Part shown: positions 21,720 to 32,245 of the stretch, in pieces | Layout: every line of letters starts with the position of its first letter | Numbering within the stretch: the stretch's first letter is position 1 | Origin: Taxillus chinensis | Taxonomy: Eukaryota > Streptophyta > Magnoliopsida > Santalales > Loranthaceae | Length of the DNA stretch: 64,000 nucleotides | Direction: 5' to 3' | Assembly: GCA_023512835.1 (NCBI GenBank) | Contig: CM042090.1 | Span: 51,070,996-51,134,995, forward strand | The notes under the pieces: generated by a model | What the model was told of the DNA's origin: nothing | What the model saw: the letters and a program-made list of their open reading frames with translations, nothing else | Database searches by the model: none | Translations under genes and position numbers: made by a program

Positions 21720-22908
21720 CTAGTCTCTCTGCTGGTGCACGAAACCGGCATCACTCCTTGTCTTGGATGTCATGCCTCCAACTCCCCTGTTGCCACTCCG
21801 GCAAACCCGGCTCGAGATGGCCCTCTCGTCCACATCTATGGCATTTCCAGAGTCCCTCTTTGGACACTCCTTTCTCAAGTGGCCTTGCTCCCCACAAGCC
21901 AGTAACAACCGCCGGGGAGACCCCCTATTGGACCGCCCTGTCCGCCACCGCCAAAGCTAGACCTCCCTGGGTTCACCAATGTCTGTCCCCTGCTACGGAA
22001 GGAACGCTATCCCTCTCCTCCGTCTTGAGCCTCTTGGACCCTGCATCTCGATCAGGCCCACTCGCAACCGGCGACCCCGATGGGCCTGCCTCCCACCATC
22101 CGGCTCTCTCTCGGCTATACGGGCCGTCTCCACGGCCTCGGCATAAGTCCTCAAGCGTAGAATTGCCACCCTCTCCCTAAGGGCTGGCCGAAGACCCGAG
22201 TGAACTTGTGGGCCTTCAGGTCCTCCTTTGCCACTTGTCTCGGGGGCAAACCTACTCGAGCTCCGGAACTCCCGCTCATACTCGGGCACCGTCTTTGATC
22301 CTTGCTTCAGAGCTGCCAAATTCCTCCCTCTTCCGCCATCTCACCGATTCCGGAAGAACTCATCATGGAAGAGTTGCAAGAATTCCTCCCAAAACATGAG
22401 TTGCACCGCACGGCTCCCCGCAACACTCGTCCACCACTCCAAAGCATCCCCCTCCAGTTGCCGAATTGCCGGCGCACCTTATCCTCCTCCCGAGGCAGGA
22501 GAAAGGAGAACACATGCTCAATCTGCCTCAACCACCGCTTCGGCTACCACAGGATCTTCCCCCCCCCTTAAATCGCGGAGGTTGTTCCTTTCGGAACCGT
22601 GTCACCACGTCATCCTCTCGCACGGGTCGGTACACCACCCAGCGAACTCTCACGCTCACGAGGCAGCTCTCTCCTGGTGGTGGTGGTGGTGGCACCACCT
22701 GCTGTCTTGCCATCTCACGGCGCACCTCCTCCCGAACGTCCTGCCGGAGTCCCTCCCGTAGCTCTCGTACCTCCAGCCGAATGCCTTCTTGTAGCTGTGC
22801 CAGTAACAACGCATGCCCTCCAACGGATGGTCCCGCACCCGGACCCTCATGGGAAGATGACTCATCAGCCACTGCCCCGGACGCACGTGTCACTCTTCTC
22901 GGCGGCAT
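21720..22908 (-). pseudogene. gag: gag, element E
   Basis: ATG 22908 (MPPRRVTRASGAV) follows the same leader as in C, D and I. N-terminal acidic/proline region, then capsid (RFRKEQPPRFKG near 22580, RQIEHVFSFLLPREEDKVR near 22500), PEYEREFRSSSRFAPET near 22260, and one zinc knuckle ending GEQGHLRKEC near 21890 whose first Cys is lost to a frameshift. A second, Cys-poor knuckle follows (SSRVCR). At least four frameshifts; very few nonsense codons. Confidence 0.88.
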
Positions 22909-23300
22909 TCTTACTACACGAAGTAAGAAGCACAACGTCAAAACAAATTTTTTTTATAATCTATCGCGTCACTACCTCTACCCCACTGATCAATGACATT
23001 ACACACATACATTGCATCAATCACATTTCACGATTCACGATCCGGTACACATTGCCAAACAAATCGAGTTGCACATTTCACTTAATCATGTGATCTTATC
23101 CACAGTTTAGCATACATTCACAGCAAATGCAACTAGTGCCCTAATGCCAATGCATGCAAATCCTATCACAAGACTGGACTACCCTAAGTACACCTTGGAG
23201 GCTCAAAGAGGACCATGTTGATCAGGCATGTCCCTCCCGGCTCCTCCAAAGGACTCAAGATAACCAAGTCTGCCCACTACCCTAGGCCAACTAGACCATG

Positions 23301-23310
23301 CTCGATACCA
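23301..23310 (-). other. Primer-binding site of element E
   Basis: Minus strand tggtatcgag, an initiator-Met complement with one base missing compared with tggtatcagag in A and I, three bases inside the 5' LTR. Confidence 0.8.
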
Positions 23311-23313
23311 TAT

Positions 23314-25128
23314 TGTCACGCCCGGATTTCCAACCCGAGGAAACCGGTACGTGACTCCCCTTTTACCCACACGGAGGGCAAAGGGGTTAGGATACAAATC
23401 AAGAATTTAACATTTTAAACATTCACAACACATTCAAGAAATATAAAGTCCATCATAGCAGTCCACAAACCAAATCAGTCTTTATTACAAAGTCCTCCTT
23501 TCCATCTATCCCCATTGGGGTTACATCAGTTCCCATAAAAAAATAACATAAACAGTAAAGTAAATAAGGTCTTCCACCTTGGGGTCCCACCTAACGCCTG
23601 TAGGTTCCTGTAAAGAAAACAACATGGTAGGAGGGGTGAGCAACCACACTCGGTAGGGATCATGTCTCCCAACCCATCCCATGCACCTAACATGTACATG
23701 CCTCGTGTACAAGTGCTTGTGTCGTGATACAATTATTCCACCAGATATATAGTTACAGGCTATAACAAAGAAACACAATCATACATGGACCGGTACATAA
23801 ACACTCCCGGGCTTCCACAGCCACCGGGTTTCAAGAACAGTCCCGGGCTTCCACAGCCACCGGGTTCCACAAAACAGTCCCGGGCTTCCACAGCCACCGG
23901 GTTCCACAAAACAGTCCCGGGCTTCCACAGCCACCGGGTTCCACAAAACAGTCCCGGGCTTCCACAGCCACCGGGTTCCACAAAACAGTCCCGGGCTTCC
24001 ACAGCCACCGGGTGTACAAGCAAACACGCAACACACAAGGCCATACAGGCATAACATCACACTTAATATACTTAGTCACACGGGAATAACGTCGAACACT
24101 TAGCATGCATATATTCACAGGCTCACAAACCCAGGCCACACAGAGTATTCCAAACACATAATATGCATAGCCTCACAGGCATTATTTCAAACACGTTCTG
24201 AGCATACACACAGGCATATTCATACAGGCATATCCACACCGACATTTTATCAAACACTTAACATGCACTAACCACCCAACCTCAGAAATCACACCAAAAC
24301 GCCACTGAAGGCCAACATTCATATAGGAGATCACACCTATATGAATTTACATATAAATAATATAACAGATATAACTCATATTCTGCCCTAGGACCCTAGG
24401 ACAGAGGAGGACTTAGGAAGAACAGAATCCCTACCTCAAGTAAAACGCAACAACACAGCAAAGTCCCGATCCCACGTCGAACGCCGTCCACCCACGAGTC
24501 ACCGACCACCCACGCAAGACGCCCGGCAGCAACCAGGAGCTCTCCTTCCCTCTCTCTCTCTCTCTCTGCGACGGTGGGTGGAGCAACAAACCCTAACCCT
24601 AAAACAGAGGGCTTCTCGTCCTTATATAGACAACACAACATCAAAACGACGTAGTTTTGATTAAGTGAATCCCGGCATCAAAACGACGTAGTTTTGATTA
24701 CACAAGTTAGCACCTTTCCGCACCCATACAAGCCAAAATACTCGAATTTCAACATGGTCCTTTGGAGAAAGTTCCTTAGAATGTCAAAACCAAGGGAACC
24801 ATGCAAAAATAAGCCTGCACGCCAATTTGCACGTGAATTCCCCAATTCACGTGCACCTCCATATGGACTCCAAATGCTCTCAAACTTCACCCCTAGCCTC
24901 CTTGCATCAATTAGAAGACAATTACACTTGCACGTGAATTGGACCCATATCACGTGCACCTCACATACATGTCCATTTGGCCTGAAACTTCTGTGGTAGA
25001 TAGAGGACACCATTCTAAGCATCTTTCCTTTTGCACGTGAATTCATTGGAGTCCATTTACTAGGTCAAAATCTAGAAAAACTCTACTCAGGAGGCAAAAC
25101 TGACTAACTCAAGGTACGGGTCCTTACA
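23314..25128 (-). repeat. 5' LTR of element E
   Basis: 1815 bp, almost identical to the 3' LTR. It carries the 36-bp block missing there and several single-base differences (for example cacgcccgg for cacgccccgg at the very start). Candidate intron on the minus strand: 24434 down to 23608. Twin inverted ACGT motifs near 24640-24700. Confidence 0.93.
23805..24013. repeat. 38-39 bp minisatellite in LTR E
   Basis: Six near-perfect units of cccgggcttccacagccacc followed by gggttccacaaaacagt. The left LTR carries the same number at 16468-16677. D has three to four units and C has a 36-bp inverted counterpart, so copy number differs between elements. Confidence 0.95.
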
Positions 25129-25656
25129 CGGGCTTCCATAGCCACCGGGTTTCACAAACAGTCCTGGGCTTCCATAGCCACCAGGTTCCTCAAAATAGTC
25201 TCAGGCTTCCACAGCCACCGGGTTTCACAAACAAACACGCAACACACATGGCCATACAGGCATAACATCAAACACTTAGTATGCTTAGTCACACAGGAAT
25301 AACAACGAACACTTAGCATGCATGTATTCTCAGGCTCACAAACCCAGCCATACAGATACAATCTCACACATCATATGCACGGCCTCACAGGCATAATTTC
25401 AACCACTTGACATGCATGGCCTCACAGGCATAATCCCAAACACATAATATGCACAGTCTCACAGGCATAATTTCAAACACTTGGCATGCATATATACATA
25501 TATCCAAACAACACGCCATTGAAGGCCAACATCCATATAGGAGATCACACCTATATGAATTTACATAAAAATAATATAATAACAAGAACGATATCCAACG
25601 GTTCATTCACCACAGGGCCTAACCCCGGATTAGGTACAAGAAGACAGAACCCCTAA
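25129..25656 (-). repeat. 3' LTR of D, inner part
   Basis: Resumes the minisatellite after E (cgggc TSD copy 25129-25133) and continues colinear with the right LTR of D (28270-28790) until gacagaacccctaac. Protease coding sequence follows without the U3 half of the LTR, polypurine tract or pol. Confidence 0.88.
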
Positions 25657-26083
25657 CTGGAGATTCAACAACTAGGGGCCTCGCTACCTCCGCACAAATC
25701 AACCCCAAGCTATCTATCATAAGCTCAGCAACAAAAGAATACGATGCACCCATATCGAAAAGAATAGAAGCTAATGTACAGGAGATTAAAAGGGTACCTT
25801 TAACCACTGATGGTCCGGCTCCACCCTCCGCTGGTGGGGGTGGTGGCTCAGCCTCCTCCTGGTAAGTTGCCTCCAGCGCAAACACCCTCCCTTGGCCCTT
25901 GCCACTGGTCGGCTCACTCACTGGGCGCTTCCCACCATGGCTGCCTCCAGCTTCAGTCTGCTGTCGCTCCAGCCTTCCCTGGGGTCGGGTCTGGTTCGAT
26001 CCGGCCTGACTAGCCTGCCACTGACGAGTTGGTCTCTCTGCTGGTGCACGAAAATTGGCATCACTCCTCATGCTGGATGCCAT
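25657..26083 (-). pseudogene. pro: Protease N-terminal fragment, element D
   Basis: Minus-strand open segment with the proline-rich linker and a retropepsin start: LFDMGASYSFVAELMID near 25760, then PLVVESPV, where the reading passes straight into LTR sequence (…LIRG stop at 25619). The Thr after catalytic Asp is Met. The C-terminal half of the protease is deleted, so no active dimer is possible. Confidence 0.85.
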
Positions 26084-27213
26084 GCCTCTAACTCCCCTGT
26101 TGCCACTCCGGCAAACTCGGCTCAGGTGGCCCTCTCGTCCACAACTATTGCATTTCCATTCTTTCTTTGGACACTCCCTCCGGAAGTGGCCCTACTCCCC
26201 ACAGCAATGACAACCGCTGGGGAGACCTCCTGATGGACCTCCCTGTCTGTTACCGCCAAAGCTAGACCTCCCTGGGTGCACTGATGTCGGTCCCCTGCTG
26301 CGGAAGGAACTGTTGTCCCTCTCTTCGGTATTGGGCCTCTTGGGCCCCGAATAACGTTCAGATTCGCCCTGCAACTGGCGACCCTGATAGGCCTACCTCC
26401 CATCATCCAGCTCTCTCTCAGCGATACGAGCCATCTCCACAACCTCAGCATAAGTCCTCAGGCGTAAGATCGCTACTCTCTGCCTAAGGGCTGGCCTAAG
26501 GACCAAAGTGAACTTGTGGGCCTTCAGGTCCTCCTTTGCCACAGTCTCGGGAGCAAACCTACTCAAGCTCCGGAACTCTCGCTCATACTCAGGCACCGTC
26601 CTTGATCCTTGCCTCAAGCTGCCAAACTCCTCCCTCTTTTGCCACCTCAAAGACTCTAGGAAGAACTCATCATGAAAGAGCTGCAAGAACTCCTCCCGTA
26701 GCATGAACCGCACTGCACGGCTCCCCGCGTCACTCAACCACCACTCCAGAGCACTCCCCTCTAGCTGCCGAATCGCCAGTCTCACCTTATACTCCTCTCG
26801 GGGTAGGAGAAAGGAAAACACATGCTCGATCTGCCTCAACCACTGCTCAGCTACCATGGGATCCCCTTGTCCCTTGAACCTTGGAGGTTGTTCCTTTAGG
26901 AACCATGTCACCACGTCATCCTCTGCACGAATTAGTACGCCGGCCAGCGAACTCTCACGCTCCCGAGGTAACTCCCCCGCTGGTGGTGGCGGTGGTGGCG
27001 GCACCACCTGCTGTGGTGCCATCTCAGGCGCACCTCTTCCCGGACTTCTTGCCGGATACCTTCCCTCAGCTCCTGGACTTCCAGTCGGATGCCCTCTCGC
27101 AGTTGCGCCAACAACAGCGCATGTCCTCCAGTGGACTACCCCGCACCCGGACCCTCATGGGCAGATGACTCATCAGCCACTGCCCCGTATGCACGTGTCA
27201 CTCTCCTCGATGG
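26084..27213 (-). pseudogene. gag: gag, element D
   Basis: Starts MPSRRVTRAYG at about 27213. The longest intact piece, 26393-27022, covers the capsid: RFKGQGDPMVAEQWLRQIEHV, PREEYKVRLAIRQLEG, FLQLFHDEFFLESLRWQKREEF and RTYAEVVEMARIAEREL. The zinc-knuckle zone (about 26230-26130; GCHCCGE, then frameshift) is degraded. One early stop follows GAG near 27140. Apart from that the frame is well kept, so D is younger than C, consistent with its insertion in the gag of C. Confidence 0.85.
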
Positions 27214-27684
27214 CATTCTTACTACAAGAAGTAAGAAGCACAAACGTCAGAATGCATTCGACAACTATCGAGTTTCACTACCTCTACCCCACTGTCAAGT
27301 CAAGTAGTACATGGCATCACACACATTTCACACATTGCATCAATCAACATTGCACACAACTCAAATAAACAAGGACCTTTCCTTGTAGTCATGCTCAAGG
27401 TACTTCAAGAAAACTCAGAGTTGCAGAGTTCACACCTTATCACATTAGTCACATTTTTTTTATCACAATTACAATTTTAACAGTTATCCACGCCATCACA
27501 CACAACAACAAATGTAACTAGTGCCGTAATGCCAATGCATGCAAATCCTACCTCAGGTCTGGACTACCCCAAGGACACCTTAGAGGCTCCAAGAGGACCG
27601 TGTTGATCAGGCACGTCCCTCCAGGCCCCTCCAAAGGACTCAAGGTAACCAGATCCGCCCACTACCGTAGGCCAACTAGACCAT

Positions 27685-27696
27685 GCTTTGATACCA
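27685..27696 (-). other. Primer-binding site of element D
   Basis: Minus strand tggtatcaaagc, the same one-base variant of the initiator-Met complement as in element C, three bases inside the LTR. Confidence 0.85.
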
Positions 27697-27699
27697 TAT

Positions 27700-29459
27700 T
27701 GTCACGCCCCGAATTTCCAACCCAAGGAAACCGGTTCGTGACTCCCCTATACCCAACCCGGTGGGCAGGGGGTGGATGTACAAAACAAATATTCATGTAG
27801 GTCAATGTATACATTCACCACTAATAATCACAAAGATGTAAATTAAATATCTTTATTAATCTTCAACCCATAATAAATGTTCATAACCATACATGTCTTT
27901 ATTACATTCCAAATCCTTTTACAATACCTCCCCTCTGGGGTTACATCAATTTCCACAAAATAACACAATCGAAAAGAAATGATAAAGCAAATACAGTCTT
28001 CCACCTCGGGATTCCACCTAACGCCTGTAGGTTCCTGAAAGAAAACACATCACAGTAGGAGGGGTGAGCAACCACAGCTCAGTAGGGATCATGTCTCCCA
28101 AACCCATCCCATGCTCCTAGCATCTACATGCCATGTGTACACGTGCAGTGTCGTGATACAAATATAATAGTAAGCCATCAGCAAGAACAAATATTTCAAA
28201 CAGCCACACATGCTAGCACATGAACTGTCCCGGGCTTCCACAGCCACCGGGTTTCAGAAATAGTCCCGGGCTTCCACAGCCACCGGGTTTCACAAACAGT
28301 CCCGGGCTTCCACAGCCACCAGGTTCCTCAAAACAGTCCTGGGCTTCCACAGCCACCGGGTTTCACAAACAAACACGTAACACACATGGCCATATAGGCA
28401 TAACATCAAACATTTAATATGCTTAGTCACACAAGAATAGCATCGAACACTTAGCATGCATGTATTCTCAGGCTCACAAATGCAGCCACATAGATACAAT
28501 CTCACAAATCATATGCACGACCTCACAGGCATAATTTCAAACACTTAACATGCGTGGCCTTACAGGCATAATCCCAAACACATAATATGCACAGCCTCAC
28601 AGGCATAATTTCAAACACTTGGCATGCATATATACATATATCCAAAGAACACGCCATTGAAGGCCAACATCCATATAGGAGATCACACCTATATGAATTT
28701 ACATAAAAATAATATAATAACAAGAACGATATTCAACGGTTCATTCACCACAGGGCCTAACCCCGGATTAGGTACAAGAAGACAGAACCCCTACCTTAAA
28801 GAAGATCCTCCTTGTTCCCGCGCTAGACGCCATCCTCCCCACGCAAGACGCTCCGGTAGCAACCAGCAGCTCTTCTTCCTTCCCTCTCTCTAGCTCTCTC
28901 TCTCTCTACGATGGCTGCAGTGGCTGAAGAGAACCCTAACCCTAGAACAAGGAGTCTTCACCCCTTTATATAGACAACTCAAACCCTAAAATGACGTAGT
29001 TTTGATTAAATGAATCCCAGCATCAAAACGACGTAGTTTTGATGACAGACTACAACCTTTTTGCAACCACACAGGGTAAAGCACTCATAATTTCACCATG
29101 GTCCTTTAGCAAAAGAGGATCAGAACAACAAAACAAGGGTAATGGAGGTTGCACGTGAGAAAGCATTCTCACTTGCATTCTCACGGGCACTGCCAAATGC
29201 TCTAGAATTTCACCACAAGCCTTGGAACAACATCAGGAAGGCTCCCATGCAAAAATCTCACTGCACGTGAAAAGCCATTCTCACGTGCATTCTCACGTGC
29301 ACTCCCTATTGGGCTCAAACTTTGCCCCTTGCTTGCTCATCAACATACAACATGATTAAGCCAAAGTGTGTGGAAAGAAAAATCCCTAAAACCCTACAAT
29401 TTCCACCTAAAAAGGCAAAACTGACTAACTCCTCACATCCCAAAATACGGGTCATTACA
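27700..29459 (-). repeat. 5' LTR of element D
   Basis: 1760 bp from tgtcacgccccgaa to cgggtcattaca. It has three to four minisatellite units (28228-28371), a short CT tract, inverted ACGT motifs (about 28990-29045) and CACGTG hairpins (about 29150-29310). Candidate intron on the minus strand: 28794 down to 28035. The right flank gcaaa resumes the gag of C. Confidence 0.92.
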
Positions 29460-30150
29460 GCAAAAGAGGGAAAAATTCGGTAGCCTGAAGCAGGGATCGA
29501 GGACAGTGCCCGAGTATGAGTAAGAGTTTCAGAGCTTGGGTAAATTTGATCCTGAGACTGTGGCAATGGAGGACCTGAAGGCCCACGAGTTCACCTTGGG
29601 TCTCAGGCGAGCCCTTAGGTAGAGGGTGGTCATTTTGCATTTGCGGAACTATTCTGAGGTTGTCGAGACAGCTCATATAGCTGAGAGGGAGCTGGATGAT
29701 GGGAGGTTGGCCCATCAGGGTTGCCAGTTGCAGGGTGGGCTTGAACGTGATTCAGGGTCTAAGAGGCCCAGGACTGAGGAGAGAGATAGCAGTTCTTTCC
29801 GCAGCTGGGGTCAACCATCTGTGAACCCAGGGAGGTTCACCTTTGGAGGCAGCAAGTAGGGTGGTTCAGCAGGAGGTCTCCCCAGTGGTTGTCACTGCTG
29901 TGGGGAGCAAGGCCATTTTTGGAGGGAGTGTCCCAAGAAGGACTGACAATGGAAGAGCTATGGACGAGAGGGTCATTTGAGCCGGGTTTGTAGGAGTGGC
30001 AACAGGGGGGCAGGAGGCTTGGCATCTAGCATAAGGAGTGATGCTAGTTTCCGTGCACTAGCAGAGAAACTAGCTCGTCAGTGGAAGGCTAGTTAGGCAG
30101 GATCTAGCCAGACCCTACCTCAGGGGAGGCCGAAGCGGCAGTAGACTGAA
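29460..30150 (+). pseudogene. gag: gag C-terminal part, element C
   Basis: Continuation of the gag cut at 15407. Readable pieces: VPEYE (about 29500), HEFTLGLRRAL, then 29626-29859 (YSEVVETAHIAERELDDGR...), followed by a zinc knuckle CHCCGEQGHFWRECP (CX2CX4HX4C) near 29890-29935 and a second knuckle-like GREGHLSRVCR that lost its first Cys pair. Stops include CAG-to-TAG changes near 30093 and 30143. Confidence 0.85.
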
Positions 30151-30184
30151 GTTGGAGGCAGCCATGGCGGGAACCGTCCAGTGA

Positions 30185-30616
30185 GTGAGCCAACTAGCTA
30201 GTGGCACGGGCCAATGGAGGATGTATGCGTTGAATGCGACACCCCAGGAGGAGGCTGAGTTGCCATCTCCATCGGTGGTGGGTGGGGCAGGACCATCAGT
30301 GGTTAGAGGTACCCTTTTGATCTCTTGTACGTTTGTTTCCATTTTCTTTGATATGGGTGCATCTTGTTCATTTGTTGTTGAGCTTATGATTGATGGCTTG
30401 GGGTTAGTATGTGTTGACGTAGAGAGACCCCTAGTTGTGGAGTCTTCGGTGGAAGGTATGATTGAGGTACGACATGACTGTCGTGACTGTGTGTTAACTA
30501 TAGGAGATGTGGAGCTTAGCTTTAATTTGTATGTGATGCCATTGAGGATGTTTGATCAGATCTTGGGTATGGATTGGCTTATGGCTTTCCAGGCCAAGAT
30601 AGATTGTTATCGGTGA
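30185..30616 (+). pseudogene. pro: Protease, element C
   Basis: 144-codon open segment with the complete retropepsin fold region: FFDMGASCSFVVELMID (catalytic Asp kept, following Thr changed to Met) and ILGMDWLMAFQAKIDCYR at the end. The next codon is a stop (tga, from the tcggcgg/tcggtga region), which separates protease from RT. The Met substitution is shared with D and absent from E, so it may mark a subfamily rather than decay. Confidence 0.85.
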
Positions 30617-30697
30617 TGGGTACCATTCGTGTCACCTGCGGGGGTTTCCTGCACCCTGTAGGGGGAGTGGGATCGTGAGGCAAGTCGAGCTGGGCTA

Positions 30698-32245
30698 GTG
30701 TTGGACCAGTGGGGTGCCATTACCCATAGGTTGGCAGCCCTAACCTTTGCTAAGGAGGGGAAAGTGGGAAAGAGGGTGTGGCCAGCGATTGTTAACCAAT
30801 TTCAGGATGTCTTTCCTGAGGAGTTGAGGAGTCTACCACCAAAGAGGAGTGTGGAGTTCACCATTGAGTTCGTACCGGGGACTGGCCCGATTTCCCAAGT
30901 GGCTTACCGTATGGGACTAGCTGAGTTGAGGGAGCTCCAAAGGCAAATAGAGGAGTTGGCGGGCCAGGGTTATATTAGGTCGAGTACCTCACCCTGGGTG
31001 CTCCGGTGCTTTTTGCAAAGAAGGCATACGGTACGCTTCGTCTTTGCATTGACTACAGGAAGCTGAACTCGGTGACTATGAAGAACAAGTATCCATTGCC
31101 TCAAATAGATAACTTGTTTGACTAGTTGAGTGGGGTCCAGTGGTTTTCCAAGATAGATTTGCGGTCGGGGTACCACCAGTTGAGGGTTAGGGATGAGGAC
31201 ATCCCTAAGACTGCTTTTCGATGCTGGTATGGGCATTATGAGTGGGTAGTGATGCCTTTTGGGCTCACTAATGCACCAGCATTGTTTATGCATTTGACGA
31301 ACCAGTTTTTTGCTCCATACTTGGATTCTTTTATGGTGGTTTTTATAGATGATATCTTGGTGTATTCCAAGACCAAGAGGGAGCATGTGGAACATTTGGT
31401 AACAGTGTTGCAAACTTTGAGGGACCAACGGTTGTTTGCTAAGTTTAGCAAATGTGAGTTTTGGATATAGGAGGTTTGTTTGTTTTGGCCATGTAGTGTC
31501 AGCTAAGGGAGTTAGGGTGGACCCAGCTAAGATTGAGGCTGTGTCATCGTGGGAGAGGCCAACCAATGTCTTCGAGATTTGTAGCTTCCTTGGCTTGGTG
31601 GGGTATTACCATCGTTTTGTAGAGGGATTCTCCCGTTTGGCGCATCCTATGATTGCGTTGACCCGGAAGGGAGTGAAGTTTGAGTGAACTGACGAGTGTC
31701 AGCTGGCATTTGAGGCTCTCAAAACCTGTTTGACCACTGCACCAATTTTAAGGTTACCTAGGGAGGACATCCCATATGAGGTGTATTGTGATGCATCTAG
31801 GATTGGTTTGGGGTGTGTGCTTATGCAAGAGCACAATGTAGTAGCTTATGGGTCGAGGCAGTTGAAACCTCATAAGCAGAATTACCCTACTCACGATCTT
31901 GAGTTGGCTGCTGTCATCTTTGCCTTGAAGAGTTGGCAGCATTATCTCTTGGGGGAAACGTTTCTGGTGTTCTCAGACCATGAGAGCCTTCAGTATATCT
32001 TTACTCAGAAGGACTTGAATCTGAGGAAGAGGAGATGGGTGGAGTATTTGTAGATCTTTGACTTTACTCTTGCCTATACCCCAGGCAAGGGCAATGTTAT
32101 GGCTGATGCGTTGAGTAGGAAAAGGAAAGTTGAGGTGGCAATGAGAGAGTGGAAGCTGATGGAGCAGTTGGCGATGTTGAAGTTGCAGCCTATTGCTCGT
32201 GATGGTAGGACAGTGCTAAGTCCTATTGTTGTTGTGCTTGATGAC
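30698..32245 (+). pseudogene. pol: Reverse transcriptase and RNase H, element C
   Basis: RT N-terminal at 30698-31066 (VEFTIEFVPGTGPISQ), then a frameshift. The palm at 31126-31470 has [25 protein letters not shown] and the catalytic [10 protein letters not shown], intact. Thumb/connection at 31436-31687. RNase H at 31730-32053 has [28 protein letters not shown] and FSDHESLQ with acidic residues present. Stops at 31126 (gactag), 31468, 31685 (TGG to TGA) and 32051 (CAG to TAG). The coding match to element I ends at about 32245, where H2 begins. Confidence 0.88.

Larger units (their letters stand above)
16017..25128 (-). mobile_element. Element E: full-length Tekay chromovirus
   Basis: 9.1-kb element with two near-identical LTRs (16017-17793 and 23314-25128), PBS, complete gag-PR-RT-RH-INT-chromodomain order and perfect 5-bp TSD cgggc (16012-16016 and 25129-25133). 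It is the youngest Tekay copy by LTR similarity: the main LTR difference is a 36-bp block absent from the left LTR near 16130. The polyprotein from ATG 22908 to stop 18125 is the only complete domain set, but it is split by many 1-2 base indels with few nonsense codons, unlike C and I. Confidence 0.93.
15408..29459 (-). mobile_element. Element D: Tekay, internally deleted
   Basis: Minus-strand Tekay element inserted into the gag of C (TSD gtaaa/gcaaa, one mismatch). From right to left: complete 5' LTR (27700-29459), PBS, gag, and a truncated protease that joins directly to the truncated 3' LTR near 25656. RT, RNase H, integrase, chromodomain, polypurine tract and the U3 half of the 3' LTR are missing in one deletion. 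Element E later inserted in the left LTR remnant. D cannot supply its own RT. Confidence 0.88.

Noticed and set aside
18670..22761. Plus-strand ORFs across element E (up to 177 codons)
   Set aside because: Antisense shadows of the minus-strand polyprotein, which carries all recognisable domains.
23805..24013. CRISPR-like regular repeats
   Set aside because: Units are contiguous with no unique spacers, lie inside an LTR and occur in both LTRs of one element. This is a minisatellite in a plant genome.
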